64,000 nucleotides of DNA, from assembly GCF_001427635.1 (NCBI RefSeq), contig NZ_LMHA01000002.1:558001-622000 (forward strand), given 5' to 3'. Numbering within the stretch: position 1 is the stretch's first letter; each line of letters begins with the position of its first letter. The notes under the pieces were generated by a model. It made no database searches, was not told where the DNA came from, and saw only the letters and a list, made by a program, of their open reading frames with translations. The DNA is from Pseudoxanthomonas sp. Root65 (GTDB lineage: Bacteria; Pseudomonadota; Gammaproteobacteria; Xanthomonadales; Xanthomonadaceae). Of this stretch, positions 10,339-18,713 are shown in pieces. A program made the position numbers and the translations under genes.

Positions 10339-11208
10339 ATGTCCAAGTGTTTCGATGCCGGCTTGCCCGTGGGCAAGCTGGACCGTGCTCCGTTCATCTT
10401 CAAGCACCACCTGCTGGACCACCCGGCCCTGACGATGGAAGGGCTGGCGGCGTCGCTGCCGCAGCTGCGTCCCGAGAACATCGCCTATTCCAGGGGTCTC
10501 TCCGACCTGTCGATCAACTTCGACCGCGCGCACCTGGAGCACGGCAATGGCCTGAGCCTGCGCGAGACCATCGAGACGATCCGCACCTCCAACTCCTACA
10601 TCGCGGTGCGCGATCCCGTCGACCACCCGGCGTTCCGCGACCTGTACGAGTCGCTGCGTGCCGAGATGACCGAACTGCAGCGCGAGAGCGGCAATTCGCG
10701 GGCGATCCATGAGCCGCGCATGTGGCTGTTCATCGCCTCGCCCAATGCGATGACGCCGTTCCACTTCGACCGGTACTCGAACGTGCTGATGCAGATCCGC
10801 GGCAGCAAGGAAGTGGCGGTATTCCCGAATTTCCGCCCGGACATCGTGCCGGTGGACATCTGCGAGGCCTACATGGATCGCGAAGAAGTCCAGGCGCCCT
10901 GGCATGAGGACCTGGATGCGCACGCCATCAAGTTCGACTTCCGTCCCGGCGATGCGCTGCATATTCCGTACACCGCCGGGCATTACGTGAAGAATGGCGC
11001 CGAGGACGTGTCGATCTCGCTGTCGTTCTTCTTCCAGACCGACGAGACGCAGCGCTGGACGCAGGCCATGCAGTTCAACCACCGCATCCGCAAGCGGGTA
11101 CGGCACCTCGGGATGGCGCCGTCGCCGGTGGGTCACAACCGCTATCTGGATGGCGCCAAGGCCAGGGCGCTTCCGCTGTTGTCGATGATGCGGAAGCTGG
11201 CCGGCTGA
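10339..11208 (+). CDS. cupin-like / JmjC-type Fe(II) 2-oxoglutarate oxygenase
   Basis: A 289-residue cytoplasmic protein of the cupin_8/JmjC group of Fe(II)- and 2-oxoglutarate-dependent oxygenases. The iron-binding HxD lies in TPFHFDRYSNVLMQ and the distal histidine probably in DALHIPYTAGHYVKN; SLSFFFQT follows as a core strand. Many such proteins hydroxylate protein side chains, and some xanthomonad relatives are annotated as transcriptional regulators, but the target here is unknown. The ATG at 10339 gives MSKCFDAGLP; the frame is open upstream only because it runs through the 220-bp repeat array. A strong bidirectional terminator follows at 11237. Confidence 0.82.
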   Translation: MSKCFDAGLPVGKLDRAPFIFKHHLLDHPALTMEGLAASLPQLRPENIAYSRGLSDLSINFDRAHLEHGNGLSLRETIETIRTSNSYIAVRDPVDHPAFRDLYESLRAEMTELQRESGNSRAIHEPRMWLFIASPNAMTPFHFDRYSNVLMQIRGSKEVAVFPNFRPDIVPVDICEAYMDREEVQAPWHEDLDAHAIKFDFRPGDALHIPYTAGHYVKNGAEDVSISLSFFFQTDETQRWTQAMQFNHRIRKRVRHLGMAPSPVGHNRYLDGAKARALPLLSMMRKLAG

Positions 11209-11236
11209 GGCCCGGCGCGGTCCGGTCCGCAAACGA

Positions 11237-11260
11237 AAACGCCCCTCTCGAGGGGCGTTT
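11237..11260. terminator. bidirectional Rho-independent terminator
   Basis: A perfect 10-bp stem, AAACGCCCCT and AGGGGCGTTT around a CTCG loop, lies just after the oxygenase stop. The A run at its 5' side and T run at its 3' side suit termination from both directions, although the minus-strand exporter gene ends 134 bases further away. Confidence 0.8.
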
Positions 11261-11393
11261 GCTTCAGTGGAACCCGGCGTGCGAGCGACGGCTGGCGGGC
11301 AAGGTCCACGTGGCTGGCGGGCGAAGGGCTGGCGGGCGACGTGGCGCGCAGTCTAGGCAAACGCACGCGGTGATGCCGGAACGCGAATCGCTC

Positions 11394-12266
11394 TCAGCGT
11401 GGCGATCGGCTTGCCCTCACGCTGAGCCACGCGCCGGCCAGCAGCAGCGCGATGGCGAACGCCTGTATCGGGTGCGCCTGTGCGCGGCCCGACGCGACCA
11501 GCAACAGCGTGGACAGCAGGGGTGCCAGATACGACAGGCTGCCCAGCAGGGCGATGTCGCCATGCTTGGTGCCGTGGTCCCACAGCCAGAAGGCGGCGCC
11601 CACCGGACCGATCCCCATCACCACGAGCACGCCCCATTGCAGGGCGGTAGGCGTGACGGTCTGTTCGTACAGCAGGTGGCACAGCGCGCCCAGTATCGCC
11701 ACGCCGGCGCAGGCGACGGTGATGGCTGCGGTCGGCACGTCGGCGAAGCGGCGATTGAGGACCGAATACGCCGCCCAGATTACCGCCGCTCCCAGCGCCG
11801 CCAGATAGCCGGGAAGATGCGCCGGGTCCACCTGCAGCCCTTTCCCGCGCGTGACCAGCAGCGCCGCCGCAAGCAGGCCCAGCAGCGTGCCGATCCACTG
11901 CCCGCGGCGCACGTTCACCCCGCCCAGCAGGCCGGCGAAGACCACGATCAGCAGCGGCCACAGATAGTTGAGCAGGTTCGCTTCCACGGCGGGCGCGCGC
12001 TTCAACGCGATGAAGTACAGCGCGTGGTAGCCGAACAGTGCGAGCGTGGACAGGGCCAGCGCGGCAACAGGCTGGCGAAGTTCGCGAAGTCCGCTGCGTC
12101 CGCGCGCTCCGGCACGCAGCAGACCGATCACGGCCGCCACGCCAAACCCGATCGCCAGCACCTGGAACGGCGGCAGGTCGCCGGTGGCGGTGGTCAGCAC
12201 TGCCAGCGACGCCCACAGCAGGATCGCGGCCAGCCCGGTGAGCGTCGCCGTGCGTTGCGATGCCAT
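11394..12266 (-). CDS. EamA/DMT-family exporter, YddG-like
   Basis: A 290-residue inner-membrane protein with about ten hydrophobic helices in two EamA repeats, typical of drug/metabolite transporters. The segment FGYHALYFIALKRAPAVEA and NLLNYLWPLLIVVF closely resemble the YddG-type aromatic amino acid exporters, and AAVIWAAYSVLNRRF opens the second repeat. The ATG at 12266 follows a few bases after the mtnC stop (12275), so it is probably cotranscribed with the methionine-salvage genes mtnB-mtnD-mtnC; export of an amino acid or a sulfur metabolite is possible but is inference only. A short positively charged tail (RASRSPR) fits a cytoplasmic C-terminus. Confidence 0.85.
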   Translation of the reverse strand: MASQRTATLTGLAAILLWASLAVLTTATGDLPPFQVLAIGFGVAAVIGLLRAGARGRSGLRELRQPVAALALSTLALFGYHALYFIALKRAPAVEANLLNYLWPLLIVVFAGLLGGVNVRRGQWIGTLLGLLAAALLVTRGKGLQVDPAHLPGYLAALGAAVIWAAYSVLNRRFADVPTAAITVACAGVAILGALCHLLYEQTVTPTALQWGVLVVMGIGPVGAAFWLWDHGTKHGDIALLGSLSYLAPLLSTLLLVASGRAQAHPIQAFAIALLLAGAWLSVRASRSPR

Positions 12267-12274
12267 GGCGCGAT

Positions 12275-12976
12275 TCAGTGCGGAAGCGGGATGTCGGCGA
12301 ACGAGGCTACGCGCGGGTGGCCGTGCGCGTCATCGCCTTCGCGCGGCGTCGGGTAGTCCTCCAGGCGGTCGATCAGGCACGTCTGCAGGCCCGCTTCGCG
12401 GGCGGCGTCCAGCTCCTCGACGACATCGGACAGGAACAGGATCCGTTCCGCCGGCAGGCCGATACGCGCCGCAATCACGCGGTAGCTGTCCGCCTCGCGC
12501 TTGCCGCCGACCTCGGTGTCGAACCAGTCGGAGAACAGCGGCGTCAGGTCGCCGGCATCGCTGTGGCCGAAGAACAGCTTCTGCGCCGGCACCGAGCCGG
12601 ACGAGTACACGTACAGCGGCAGGCCCTGGCCATGCCAGTCGCGCAGCGCCGGGGCGGCATCGGGGTAGATGTGCGCGGTGAAGTCGGCATCACGGTAGCC
12701 GGCCTGCCAGATCATGCCCTGCAGCGCCTTCAGCGCCGTGTGCTTGCGGTCCTGGTCGATCCAGCCCTGCAAGGTCTCGACGATGACATCGTCGCTGCAG
12801 ATGCTGCCGTGCTCGGTGGCCACCACGTCCAGCCAGCGGCGCACCTCCGGTTCCTGGCCGTGTTCGCGAACGAAACCGGGCAGGGCGCGGCGTGCGTACG
12901 GGAACAGCACGTCCTTCACGAACGAGATGCTGCTGGTGGTGCCTTCGATGTCAGTGAGGATGGCGGAAACGGGCAT
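12275..12976 (-). CDS. mtnC: enolase-phosphatase E1 (MtnC)
   Basis: MtnC (EC 3.1.3.77) is the bifunctional 2,3-diketo-5-methylthiopentyl-1-phosphate enolase-phosphatase of the methionine salvage pathway. It is a HAD-superfamily protein of 233 residues. The nucleophile motif is [20 protein letters not shown] near the N-terminus, the second motif [13 protein letters not shown], and the acidic motif [14 protein letters not shown]. The ATG at 12976 gives the usual [14 protein letters not shown] start; the open frame upstream is discarded. It lies between mtnD and the exporter gene on the same strand. Its product feeds directly into MtnD. Confidence 0.96.
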   Translation of the reverse strand: MPVSAILTDIEGTTSSISFVKDVLFPYARRALPGFVREHGQEPEVRRWLDVVATEHGSICSDDVIVETLQGWIDQDRKHTALKALQGMIWQAGYRDADFTAHIYPDAAPALRDWHGQGLPLYVYSSGSVPAQKLFFGHSDAGDLTPLFSDWFDTEVGGKREADSYRVIAARIGLPAERILFLSDVVEELDAAREAGLQTCLIDRLEDYPTPREGDDAHGHPRVASFADIPLPH

Positions 12977-13096
12977 GGTGATCTTCAAGGTGGCCTGTAG
13001 AGCGGAGCTTGCGCCGCTGCACGTGTCATGGGGAGCGAAGGAGAGCAGCAGTCGCCGATCACTGAAGCGACAGTTCAACGCCGTCGTTTCGCCGGA

Positions 13097-13130
13097 CCCT
13101 CACCCCAACCGCTCTCCCGAGGGGAGAGGA
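13097..13130. repeat. partial CTCTCCC/GGGAGAG intergenic repeat
   Basis: A short hairpin (CTCTCCC at 13112 and GGGAGAG at 13122) preceded by CTCACCCCAACC is a fragment of the repeat family present in full at 49295-49612 and 57326-57376. It sits just after the mtnD stop and lacks a T run, so termination is uncertain. Confidence 0.6.
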
Positions 13131-13133
13131 GCT

Positions 13134-13691
13134 TCAGGGTTCGGTAAGGCCGTCGTAGCGCGGAAACTGCTGCGCCAGCGTGGTGCCGGTGAAGTGGCCC
13201 ACCCAGCCGTCCGGCTCGGTGAAGAAGCGGATCGCCACGAAACGGGGCTCCGGTCCCATGTCGAACCAGTGCAGCGTGCTGTCGGGCACGGCGATCAGGT
13301 CGTCCTTCACGCACTCCACTTCGTAGACCTTGTCGCCGACGTGCAGGGTAAACAGGCCCGAGCCGGCGACGAAGAAACGCACCTCGTCTTCCTTGTGGTA
13401 GTGCTCGTCCAGGAACTTGGCGCGCATCGCCTCGCGCTGCGGGTTGTCCGGCGCGATGCTGACCACGTCCACGGTCTTGAAACCGCGCTCGGCCACCAGC
13501 CGATCGATGTCGGCGCGATACGCGTCGATCACGTCTTCCGCAGGCGCGCCCGGTTCGATGGCCTTGGTCGCCTTCCAGCGCTCGAAGGTCACGCCGATCT
13601 TCTTCAGTTCGGTGGCGATGAAATCGGGGTCGTAGCTGGCGAACTCCGGCGTGGCCGGGTCGGATTCGCTGAAGATGCGCAGGCGGCTCAT
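13134..13691 (-). CDS. mtnD: acireductone dioxygenase MtnD
   Basis: Acireductone dioxygenase (EC 1.13.11.54) oxidises the enediol made by MtnC to the methionine precursor 2-keto-4-methylthiobutyrate and formate (Fe form) or to an off-pathway product with CO (Ni form). The 185-residue cupin has its metal ligands in [17 protein letters not shown] (His-x-His and a glutamate) and [10 protein letters not shown]. The start ATG at 13691 gives [12 protein letters not shown], as in xanthomonad homologues. It is transcribed between mtnB and mtnC, with gaps of 97 and 157 bases. Metal choice cannot be told from sequence. Confidence 0.96.
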   Translation of the reverse strand: MSRLRIFSESDPATPEFASYDPDFIATELKKIGVTFERWKATKAIEPGAPAEDVIDAYRADIDRLVAERGFKTVDVVSIAPDNPQREAMRAKFLDEHYHKEDEVRFFVAGSGLFTLHVGDKVYEVECVKDDLIAVPDSTLHWFDMGPEPRFVAIRFFTEPDGWVGHFTGTTLAQQFPRYDGLTEP

Positions 13692-13788
13692 GGCGGCAGG
13701 GCGGGCGGCGACGAAGGGGGACGCTAGGTTACCAGACCCGCCGCTGCGGCCCGTTGCAGGAACGGAATGCCGCGATAACCGCCGGCTA

Positions 13789-14430
13789 TCAGCGCCGGCA
13801 GCCGAGCTTGCGCAGTTCCAGTTCGGCCGCGAACAGGAACTCGAAGGCTTCCAGGTGGCGGCGCGCCTCGGCCATCGTGCGACCCCAGGCGTACAGGCCA
13901 TGGCCATCGATCAGGTAGCCCCACAGCGGCTGGTTGTCGAGCAGGGCGTCGACCTGGGCCGCCAGCGTGGGCATGTCCTGGGTGTTGGCGAACACGGGAA
14001 CGTCGATCGCCATCTCGTGCGTGCTGTTGCCGTGGAAGGCCTTCAACAGCTCGAAGCCCTCCAGCCGGAGGTGGCCGGCCCCGGCGAACAGCCGCGAGGC
14101 CACCGTCTGTACCAGCGAATGCGTGTGCAGCACGCAGCCGATCTCGGGGTAGCGGCGGTACAGCTGCGTGTGCAGCAGGGTTTCCGCCGAGGGACGATGG
14201 TCGCTGCCGACGGCCTTACCGTCGAAGTCGACCACCATGATGTCCGCTTCCACCAGCCGGCCCTTGTCGCGGCCCGACACGGTGATGGCGGCATGCCGTT
14301 CGTCCAGCCGCTGCGAGAAGTTGCTGCTGGTGGCCGGCGTCCAACCCAGCTGCGACAGCTCGCGGACGTTGGCGATGATGGACTGCGCGCGGTCGCGCAA
14401 CTGGTCGGTGTCGTAGGGCAGGGCGTTCAT
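13789..14430 (-). CDS. mtnB: methylthioribulose-1-phosphate dehydratase MtnB
   Basis: MtnB (EC 4.2.1.109) dehydrates 5-methylthioribulose-1-phosphate in methionine salvage. It is a class II aldolase-family zinc enzyme of 213 residues with [22 protein letters not shown], the zinc-ligand CVLHTHS and [13 protein letters not shown]. The ATG at 14430 gives the family N-terminus [11 protein letters not shown]. An in-frame ATG nine bases upstream (14439) has a GGAGG ten bases before it and could be the true start, adding MAA; I keep the family start. It heads the mtnB-mtnD-mtnC-exporter unit and is divergent from the HiPIP gene with 114 bases between. Confidence 0.95.
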   Translation of the reverse strand: MNALPYDTDQLRDRAQSIIANVRELSQLGWTPATSSNFSQRLDERHAAITVSGRDKGRLVEADIMVVDFDGKAVGSDHRPSAETLLHTQLYRRYPEIGCVLHTHSLVQTVASRLFAGAGHLRLEGFELLKAFHGNSTHEMAIDVPVFANTQDMPTLAAQVDALLDNQPLWGYLIDGHGLYAWGRTMAEARRHLEAFEFLFAAELELRKLGCRR

Positions 14431-14544
14431 GGCAGCCATTCTAGCGGAACCTCCCGCCTCGCCCGGCAGCGATTGATCCTGCGCAATGCGGGCGATGGGC
14501 GGGCGTCGGACACTGCCGGCTCCTACCCGCAGGTACCTCGCCAG

Positions 14545-14874
14545 ATGAGCCACGATGCCTCCCGCCGCCGCTTCCTCACCACCACGCTGACCGCCGCCGC
14601 GGTGGCGCCGCTGGCCTGGCACGCGATGCGCGCCGATGCCGCCGCACCCGCCGCGCTCCCCAAACTGGACGCGAACAACCCGACGGCCAAAGCCTTGGCC
14701 TATACCGAGAATGCCACCGGCGTGAAGCATCCCAAGCACAAGGCCGGCGACCACTGCGCCAACTGCAACTTCTTCAAGGCGCCAGCCTCGCAGGCCTATG
14801 GTCCGTGCACGCTGTTCCCGAAGAACTCGGTGGCGGCGAAGGGCTGGTGCAGCGCCTGGGCCAGGAAGCCCTGA
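14545..14874 (+). CDS. high-potential iron-sulfur protein (HiPIP), Tat-exported
   Basis: A 109-residue precursor of a periplasmic HiPIP, a soluble one-electron carrier with a single 4Fe-4S cluster. The N-terminus [15 protein letters not shown] is a twin-arginine signal, as expected for a protein that folds around its cluster before export; cleavage near ADAAAP is likely. Four cysteines bind the cluster: two in HCANCNFF, one in GPCTLFP and one in [11 protein letters not shown]. The ATG at 14545 is the first that yields the complete Tat signal. HiPIPs shuttle electrons to cytochrome oxidase or from bc1-type complexes; no partner is encoded nearby. It ends at a strong convergent terminator. Confidence 0.93.
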   Translation: MSHDASRRRFLTTTLTAAAVAPLAWHAMRADAAAPAALPKLDANNPTAKALAYTENATGVKHPKHKAGDHCANCNFFKAPASQAYGPCTLFPKNSVAAKGWCSAWARKP

Positions 14875-14898
14875 CCTTCGGCGTCTAAGGCATACAAG

Positions 14899-14927
14899 AA
14901 AAAAGCGCGGCAGGGCCGCGCTTTTTT
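14899..14927. terminator. bidirectional Rho-independent terminator
   Basis: A 13-bp perfect stem, AAAAAAGCGCGGC and GCCGCGCTTTTTT with a three-base loop, separates the convergent HiPIP gene and the minus-strand permease at 14953. The A and T runs serve both directions. Confidence 0.9.
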
Positions 14928-14952
14928 CAATGCCGCTGCCGGAGCGGGGGGC

Positions 14953-16383
14953 TCAGCGCTTGCCGCCCAGGCGGCTGTGGCGATAGCCGTAGCCGAAGTA
15001 GATCAGGAAGCCCACCGCGGTCCACACGGCCATCAGCATCCAGTTGTGGGCGGTCATCGCCGACAGCAGCGCCAGGCAGCTCAGCACGCCCAGCGTGCAG
15101 ACCAGCCAGGCCATCGGAATGCGGAAGGGGCGCGGCAGGTCGGGTTGGGTACGGCGCAGCACCAGCACGCCGACGCAGACCGACGCGAAGGCGATCAGCG
15201 TGCCCATCGAGGTCAGTTCGCCCAGCACGTCGAGCGGGAACAGCGCCGCCAGCAGCGCGATGCCGATGCCGGTGATCACCGTGTTGATGTGCGGCGTACG
15301 GTATTCAGGGTGGATCTTGGTGAACACCGGCGGCAGCAGGCCGTCGCGGCCCATGATCATGAAGATGCGCGGCTGGCCGATGATCATCACCAGCACCACC
15401 GACGACAGGCCGATCAGCGCGCCGATTTCCACCGTCACCCGCAGCCAGCCCAGTTCGGGATGCGCGGCGACGGCGGTCACCACCGGCTCGGCCGTGCCCA
15501 AGGCGGTGTAGGGCACCAGGCCGGTCATCACCGCGGCCATGGCGATGTACAGCACGGTGCAGATCGCCAGCGAGGCCAGCATGCCGATCGGCAGGTCCTT
15601 CTGCGGACGGTGCGATTCCTGCGCCGCCACCGACACCGCCTCGAAGCCGATATAGGCGAAGAACACCATCGCCGCGCCACGCAGCACGCCGTCCCAGCCG
15701 AACTTGCCCGGACCTTCGTTGGCGGGGATGAAGGGCTCCCAGTTGCCCGGATCCACGTACTGCCAGCCGGCCACGATCACCAGCACGATCAGGCCGGTCT
15801 TCAGCACCACCATCGCCATGTTCATCGCCGACGACTTGCGGATGCCCACGTAGCACAGCCAGGTCAGCAGCAGCACGATGATGGCGGCGGGGACGTTGGC
15901 GATGGCGCCGGTGGGCCGCAGCTGCGCATCCAGCGGTGCACTGACGAACGCCTGCGGCAAATAGATGTTGAAGTGTTCCAGCAGGCTGAGGAAATAGCCT
16001 GTCCAGCTGACCGCCACCGCCGAGGCGGAGACGCCGTATTCCAGCACCAGCATCCAGCCGATGAACCAGGCGGCCAGCTCGCCCAGCGTGGCGTAGGTAT
16101 AGGTGTAGGCGCTGCCCGACACCGGCACCATCGCCGCGAACTCGGCATAGGCCAGCGCGCAGAAGGTGCAGCAGAGCGCGGCCAGCACGAACGACAGCAT
16201 GATCGCCGGCCCCGCGTGGTTCGCCGCCGCCTGGCCGGTGATGACGAAGATGCCGCCGCCGATCACCGCGCCGATGCCGAGCGCGGTCAGGCCCCAGGGG
16301 CCGAGCGTGCGGCGCAGGCTGAGGCCTTCGGCGTCTTCGTGGGCGGCGTGGGGGTGCTTGGTGGCCAGGAGTTGTCGGAGCAT
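14953..16383 (-). CDS. APC-superfamily amino acid permease (CAT-like)
   Basis: A 476-residue inner-membrane amino acid transporter of the APC superfamily, cationic-amino-acid-transporter-like group. About twelve hydrophobic helices are visible. The first carries the unwound substrate-binding loop in LGIGAVIGGGIFVITGQAA, and the conserved VPVSGSAYTYTYATLGE and FFAYIGFEAVSVAAQE follow. The ATG at 16383 gives MLRQLLATKHP; a longer N-terminus is possible but lacks support. It is a close paralogue of the next upstream gene (16459-17949), suggesting tandem duplication, although a terminator between them means separate transcription is likely. The substrate is not readable from sequence. Confidence 0.9.
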   Translation of the reverse strand: MLRQLLATKHPHAAHEDAEGLSLRRTLGPWGLTALGIGAVIGGGIFVITGQAAANHAGPAIMLSFVLAALCCTFCALAYAEFAAMVPVSGSAYTYTYATLGELAAWFIGWMLVLEYGVSASAVAVSWTGYFLSLLEHFNIYLPQAFVSAPLDAQLRPTGAIANVPAAIIVLLLTWLCYVGIRKSSAMNMAMVVLKTGLIVLVIVAGWQYVDPGNWEPFIPANEGPGKFGWDGVLRGAAMVFFAYIGFEAVSVAAQESHRPQKDLPIGMLASLAICTVLYIAMAAVMTGLVPYTALGTAEPVVTAVAAHPELGWLRVTVEIGALIGLSSVVLVMIIGQPRIFMIMGRDGLLPPVFTKIHPEYRTPHINTVITGIGIALLAALFPLDVLGELTSMGTLIAFASVCVGVLVLRRTQPDLPRPFRIPMAWLVCTLGVLSCLALLSAMTAHNWMLMAVWTAVGFLIYFGYGYRHSRLGGKR

Positions 16384-16420
16384 CGTGCGTGATCTCGGAG
16401 CGTTATCGAGGAGTACAACC

Positions 16421-16450
16421 AAAAAGGCCGGCGGTGCATCCGCCGGCCTT
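16421..16450 (-). terminator. Rho-independent terminator of the upstream permease
   Basis: An 11-bp stem (AAGGCCGGCGG and CCGCCGGCCTT, five-base loop) ends in five T residues on the minus strand, directly after the 16459-17949 permease. It should stop most read-through into the second permease. Confidence 0.88.
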
Positions 16451-16458
16451 GAAGAGGG

Positions 16459-17949
16459 TCAGGCCTTCTGCCTGAGCTTGCTGTTGCGGAAGCCGTAGGC
16501 GAAGTAGATCACCTGGCCCAACACCGTCCAGGCCACGAAGATCTGCCAGTGCTCCATGAACGATTGCAGGAACAGGAACAGGCAGGCCAGCACGCCCAGC
16601 GGGCAGATCAGCCAGAACATCGGCACGCGGAAGGGCCGGTCGAGGTCGGGACGGGTGAAGCGCAGCACCAGCACGCCAAGGCACACGGTGGCGAAGGCCA
16701 GCAGGGTGCCCATCGACACCAGCTCGCCCAGCACGCTGAGCGGCATGAAGCCGGCGAGCAGGCACGCCAGCACGCCGACGATGATGGTGCCCACATAGGG
16801 GGTATGGAACTTCGGGTGCACCTTGCCGAACAGGCGGGGCAGCAGTCCGTCCCGGGACATCGAATAGAAGATGCGGGGCTGCGCCATCAGCATGACCAGG
16901 ATCACCGACGACAGGCCGGCGATGGCGCCGATTTCCACGGCGGTCTTGAGCCAGCCCACGCTGGCCCCCGGATCGGCCTTGAGCACCTCTTCCAGCGCGG
17001 TGGCCACGGGCTTGGCGGTACCCAGCAGGCTGTAGTGGGTCATGCCGGTCAGCACCGCGCAGACGGCGATGTAGATGACGGTGCAGATGGCCAGCGAACC
17101 CAGGATGCCCTTGGGCATGTCGCGCTGCGGATTCTTCGCTTCGCCGGCGGCGGTGGAGACCGCGTCGAAACCGATGTAGGCGAAGAACACGATGGTCGCC
17201 GCGCGGAACACGCCGTCCATGCCGAACTGGCCGGGGCCGGTGTTCTCGGGAATGAAGGGGGTCCAGTTCGCCGGGTCGACATACTGGACGCCAAAGCCGA
17301 GGAACGCCGCGATCACCACCACCTTGATCGCGACGATGATCGCGTTGACGAAGGCCGATTGGGTGATGCCGACGTAGCAAAGCCCGCTGACCGCCGCGAC
17401 GATCAATACTGCAGGCAGGTTGATGATGCCGTTGGTGGCGACGAAGCCGCCATTGTCCCAGGTGATCGGCGCGGTCGCTAGTTGCTCCGGGAACGGCAGG
17501 CCGAGCGTGCCGGTGAGGAAGCTCACCAGGTAGCCCGACCAGCCCACCGCGACCGTGGAAGACGCGAACAGATACTCGAGCACCAGGCACCAGCCGATGA
17601 ACCAGGCGACCGCCTCGCCCAGCGTGGCGTATGAATACGAGTACGCGCTACCGGAGACCGGCATCATCGAGGCGAACTCGGCATAGCAAAGACCGGCCAT
17701 GGCGCAGGCGAAGCCGGCCAGCACGAAGCTCAGCATGATGGCGGGGCCGGCATGGTTGGCGGCCGCCTGGCCGGTCAGCACGAAGATGCCGGCGCCGATC
17801 ACGGCGCCCACGCCCAGCATCACCAGATGCTTGGCGGTCAACGTGCGTTTGAACCCACTTTCCCCGTCCAGGCTACCTTCGACCGGTTCGCCGGCATCGA
17901 CGTGGCCTGCCGGTGCGACCGGCTTGACCCTGAACAGAGCTTTGAGCAT
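16459..17949 (-). CDS. APC-superfamily amino acid permease (CAT-like), paralogue
   Basis: A 496-residue permease closely related to its downstream neighbour. The substrate-loop motif LGVGAVIGAGIFVLTGQAA, MPVSGSAYSYSYATLGEA and FFAYIGFDAVSTAAGEAKNP are near-identical in position to those of the 14953-16383 protein. About twelve membrane helices are visible, with a hydrophilic N-terminal tail of some 35 residues containing acidic residues (DAGEPVEGSLDGESG). The ATG at 17949 is preferred because residues upstream of it do not resemble the family. A strong terminator follows. Members of this group carry cationic or broad neutral amino acids; the substrate is not determined here. Confidence 0.9.
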   Translation of the reverse strand: MLKALFRVKPVAPAGHVDAGEPVEGSLDGESGFKRTLTAKHLVMLGVGAVIGAGIFVLTGQAAANHAGPAIMLSFVLAGFACAMAGLCYAEFASMMPVSGSAYSYSYATLGEAVAWFIGWCLVLEYLFASSTVAVGWSGYLVSFLTGTLGLPFPEQLATAPITWDNGGFVATNGIINLPAVLIVAAVSGLCYVGITQSAFVNAIIVAIKVVVIAAFLGFGVQYVDPANWTPFIPENTGPGQFGMDGVFRAATIVFFAYIGFDAVSTAAGEAKNPQRDMPKGILGSLAICTVIYIAVCAVLTGMTHYSLLGTAKPVATALEEVLKADPGASVGWLKTAVEIGAIAGLSSVILVMLMAQPRIFYSMSRDGLLPRLFGKVHPKFHTPYVGTIIVGVLACLLAGFMPLSVLGELVSMGTLLAFATVCLGVLVLRFTRPDLDRPFRVPMFWLICPLGVLACLFLFLQSFMEHWQIFVAWTVLGQVIYFAYGFRNSKLRQKA

Positions 17950-18134
17950 TCGCAGCGTCCCCTTGAAAGACTGGATGCCGACGAAGAGCTCCGCCGGACG
18001 GTGGCAACGGTCATGGAGGCGGGCCCCATGGAAGGCCGTACCTTGCCAAAGCGGGCCGGGGATCACAAGCGCGGGTGCAGCATGGCCGGCGATAATCGCG
18101 GCCCCATCGTGTCCTTCAACGAGAAAACCACGCC

Positions 18135-18683
18135 GTGTCAGCCGCTTATGCCGCCCTCCGCGAACACCTGGCCGCCTACGGACGGCGCTGGCCTGCCGAG
18201 ACCGAGGTGGTGGGCCAGTTCCTCGCCCTGCTCGACGATCCTGCCGATCCCTTCCTCCGCGAGCGGCTGGAAGGGCATCTGACCGGTGGCGTCTGGCTGG
18301 TCAGCGGCGATGGCCGGCGCGTGCTGCTGACCCATCACCGCAAGCTCGACCGCTGGCTGCAGTTGGGTGGACATGCCGACGGCGACACCGACATGGCGCG
18401 GGTGACCTTGAAGGAGGCCGAAGAGGAATCCGGTCTGTCCGACCTCTCCGTGGAGGGCGACATCTTCGACCTGGACCGGCACTGGATTCCCGAGCGCAAG
18501 GAGGTGCCGGGGCACTGGCATTACGACGTGCGCTACGTGGTGCGCGCGAACGGCGGCGAAGACTACGTGGTCAGCGAAGAGTCGCTGGACTTGGCCTGGC
18601 GCGAGATCGCGTCGCTCGCGGACGATGCCGACGCGTCGATCCGCCGCATGGCCCGCAAGTGGCTGGCGCGGAACGAGGCGTAG
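18135..18683 (+). CDS. Nudix hydrolase
   Basis: A 182-residue Nudix-family protein starting at GTG 18135. The Nudix box is recognisable as a variant: GGHADGDTDMARVTLKEA followed by EEESGL, with the REx2EE core changed to KEAEEESGL but the magnesium-binding glutamates kept. RKLDRWLQLGGHADGD is typical of a xanthomonad and actinobacterial subgroup whose substrates are unknown. A histidine/tryptophan-rich segment (GHWHYDVRYV) follows the box. It ends 30 bases from the convergent serA gene. Hydrolysis of a nucleoside diphosphate derivative is the family activity; nothing more specific can be claimed. Confidence 0.88.
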   Translation: MSAAYAALREHLAAYGRRWPAETEVVGQFLALLDDPADPFLRERLEGHLTGGVWLVSGDGRRVLLTHHRKLDRWLQLGGHADGDTDMARVTLKEAEEESGLSDLSVEGDIFDLDRHWIPERKEVPGHWHYDVRYVVRANGGEDYVVSEESLDLAWREIASLADDADASIRRMARKWLARNEA

Positions 18684-18713
18684 GGTGGGCCCCGGCCCGC
18701 CGAACGGCGAACC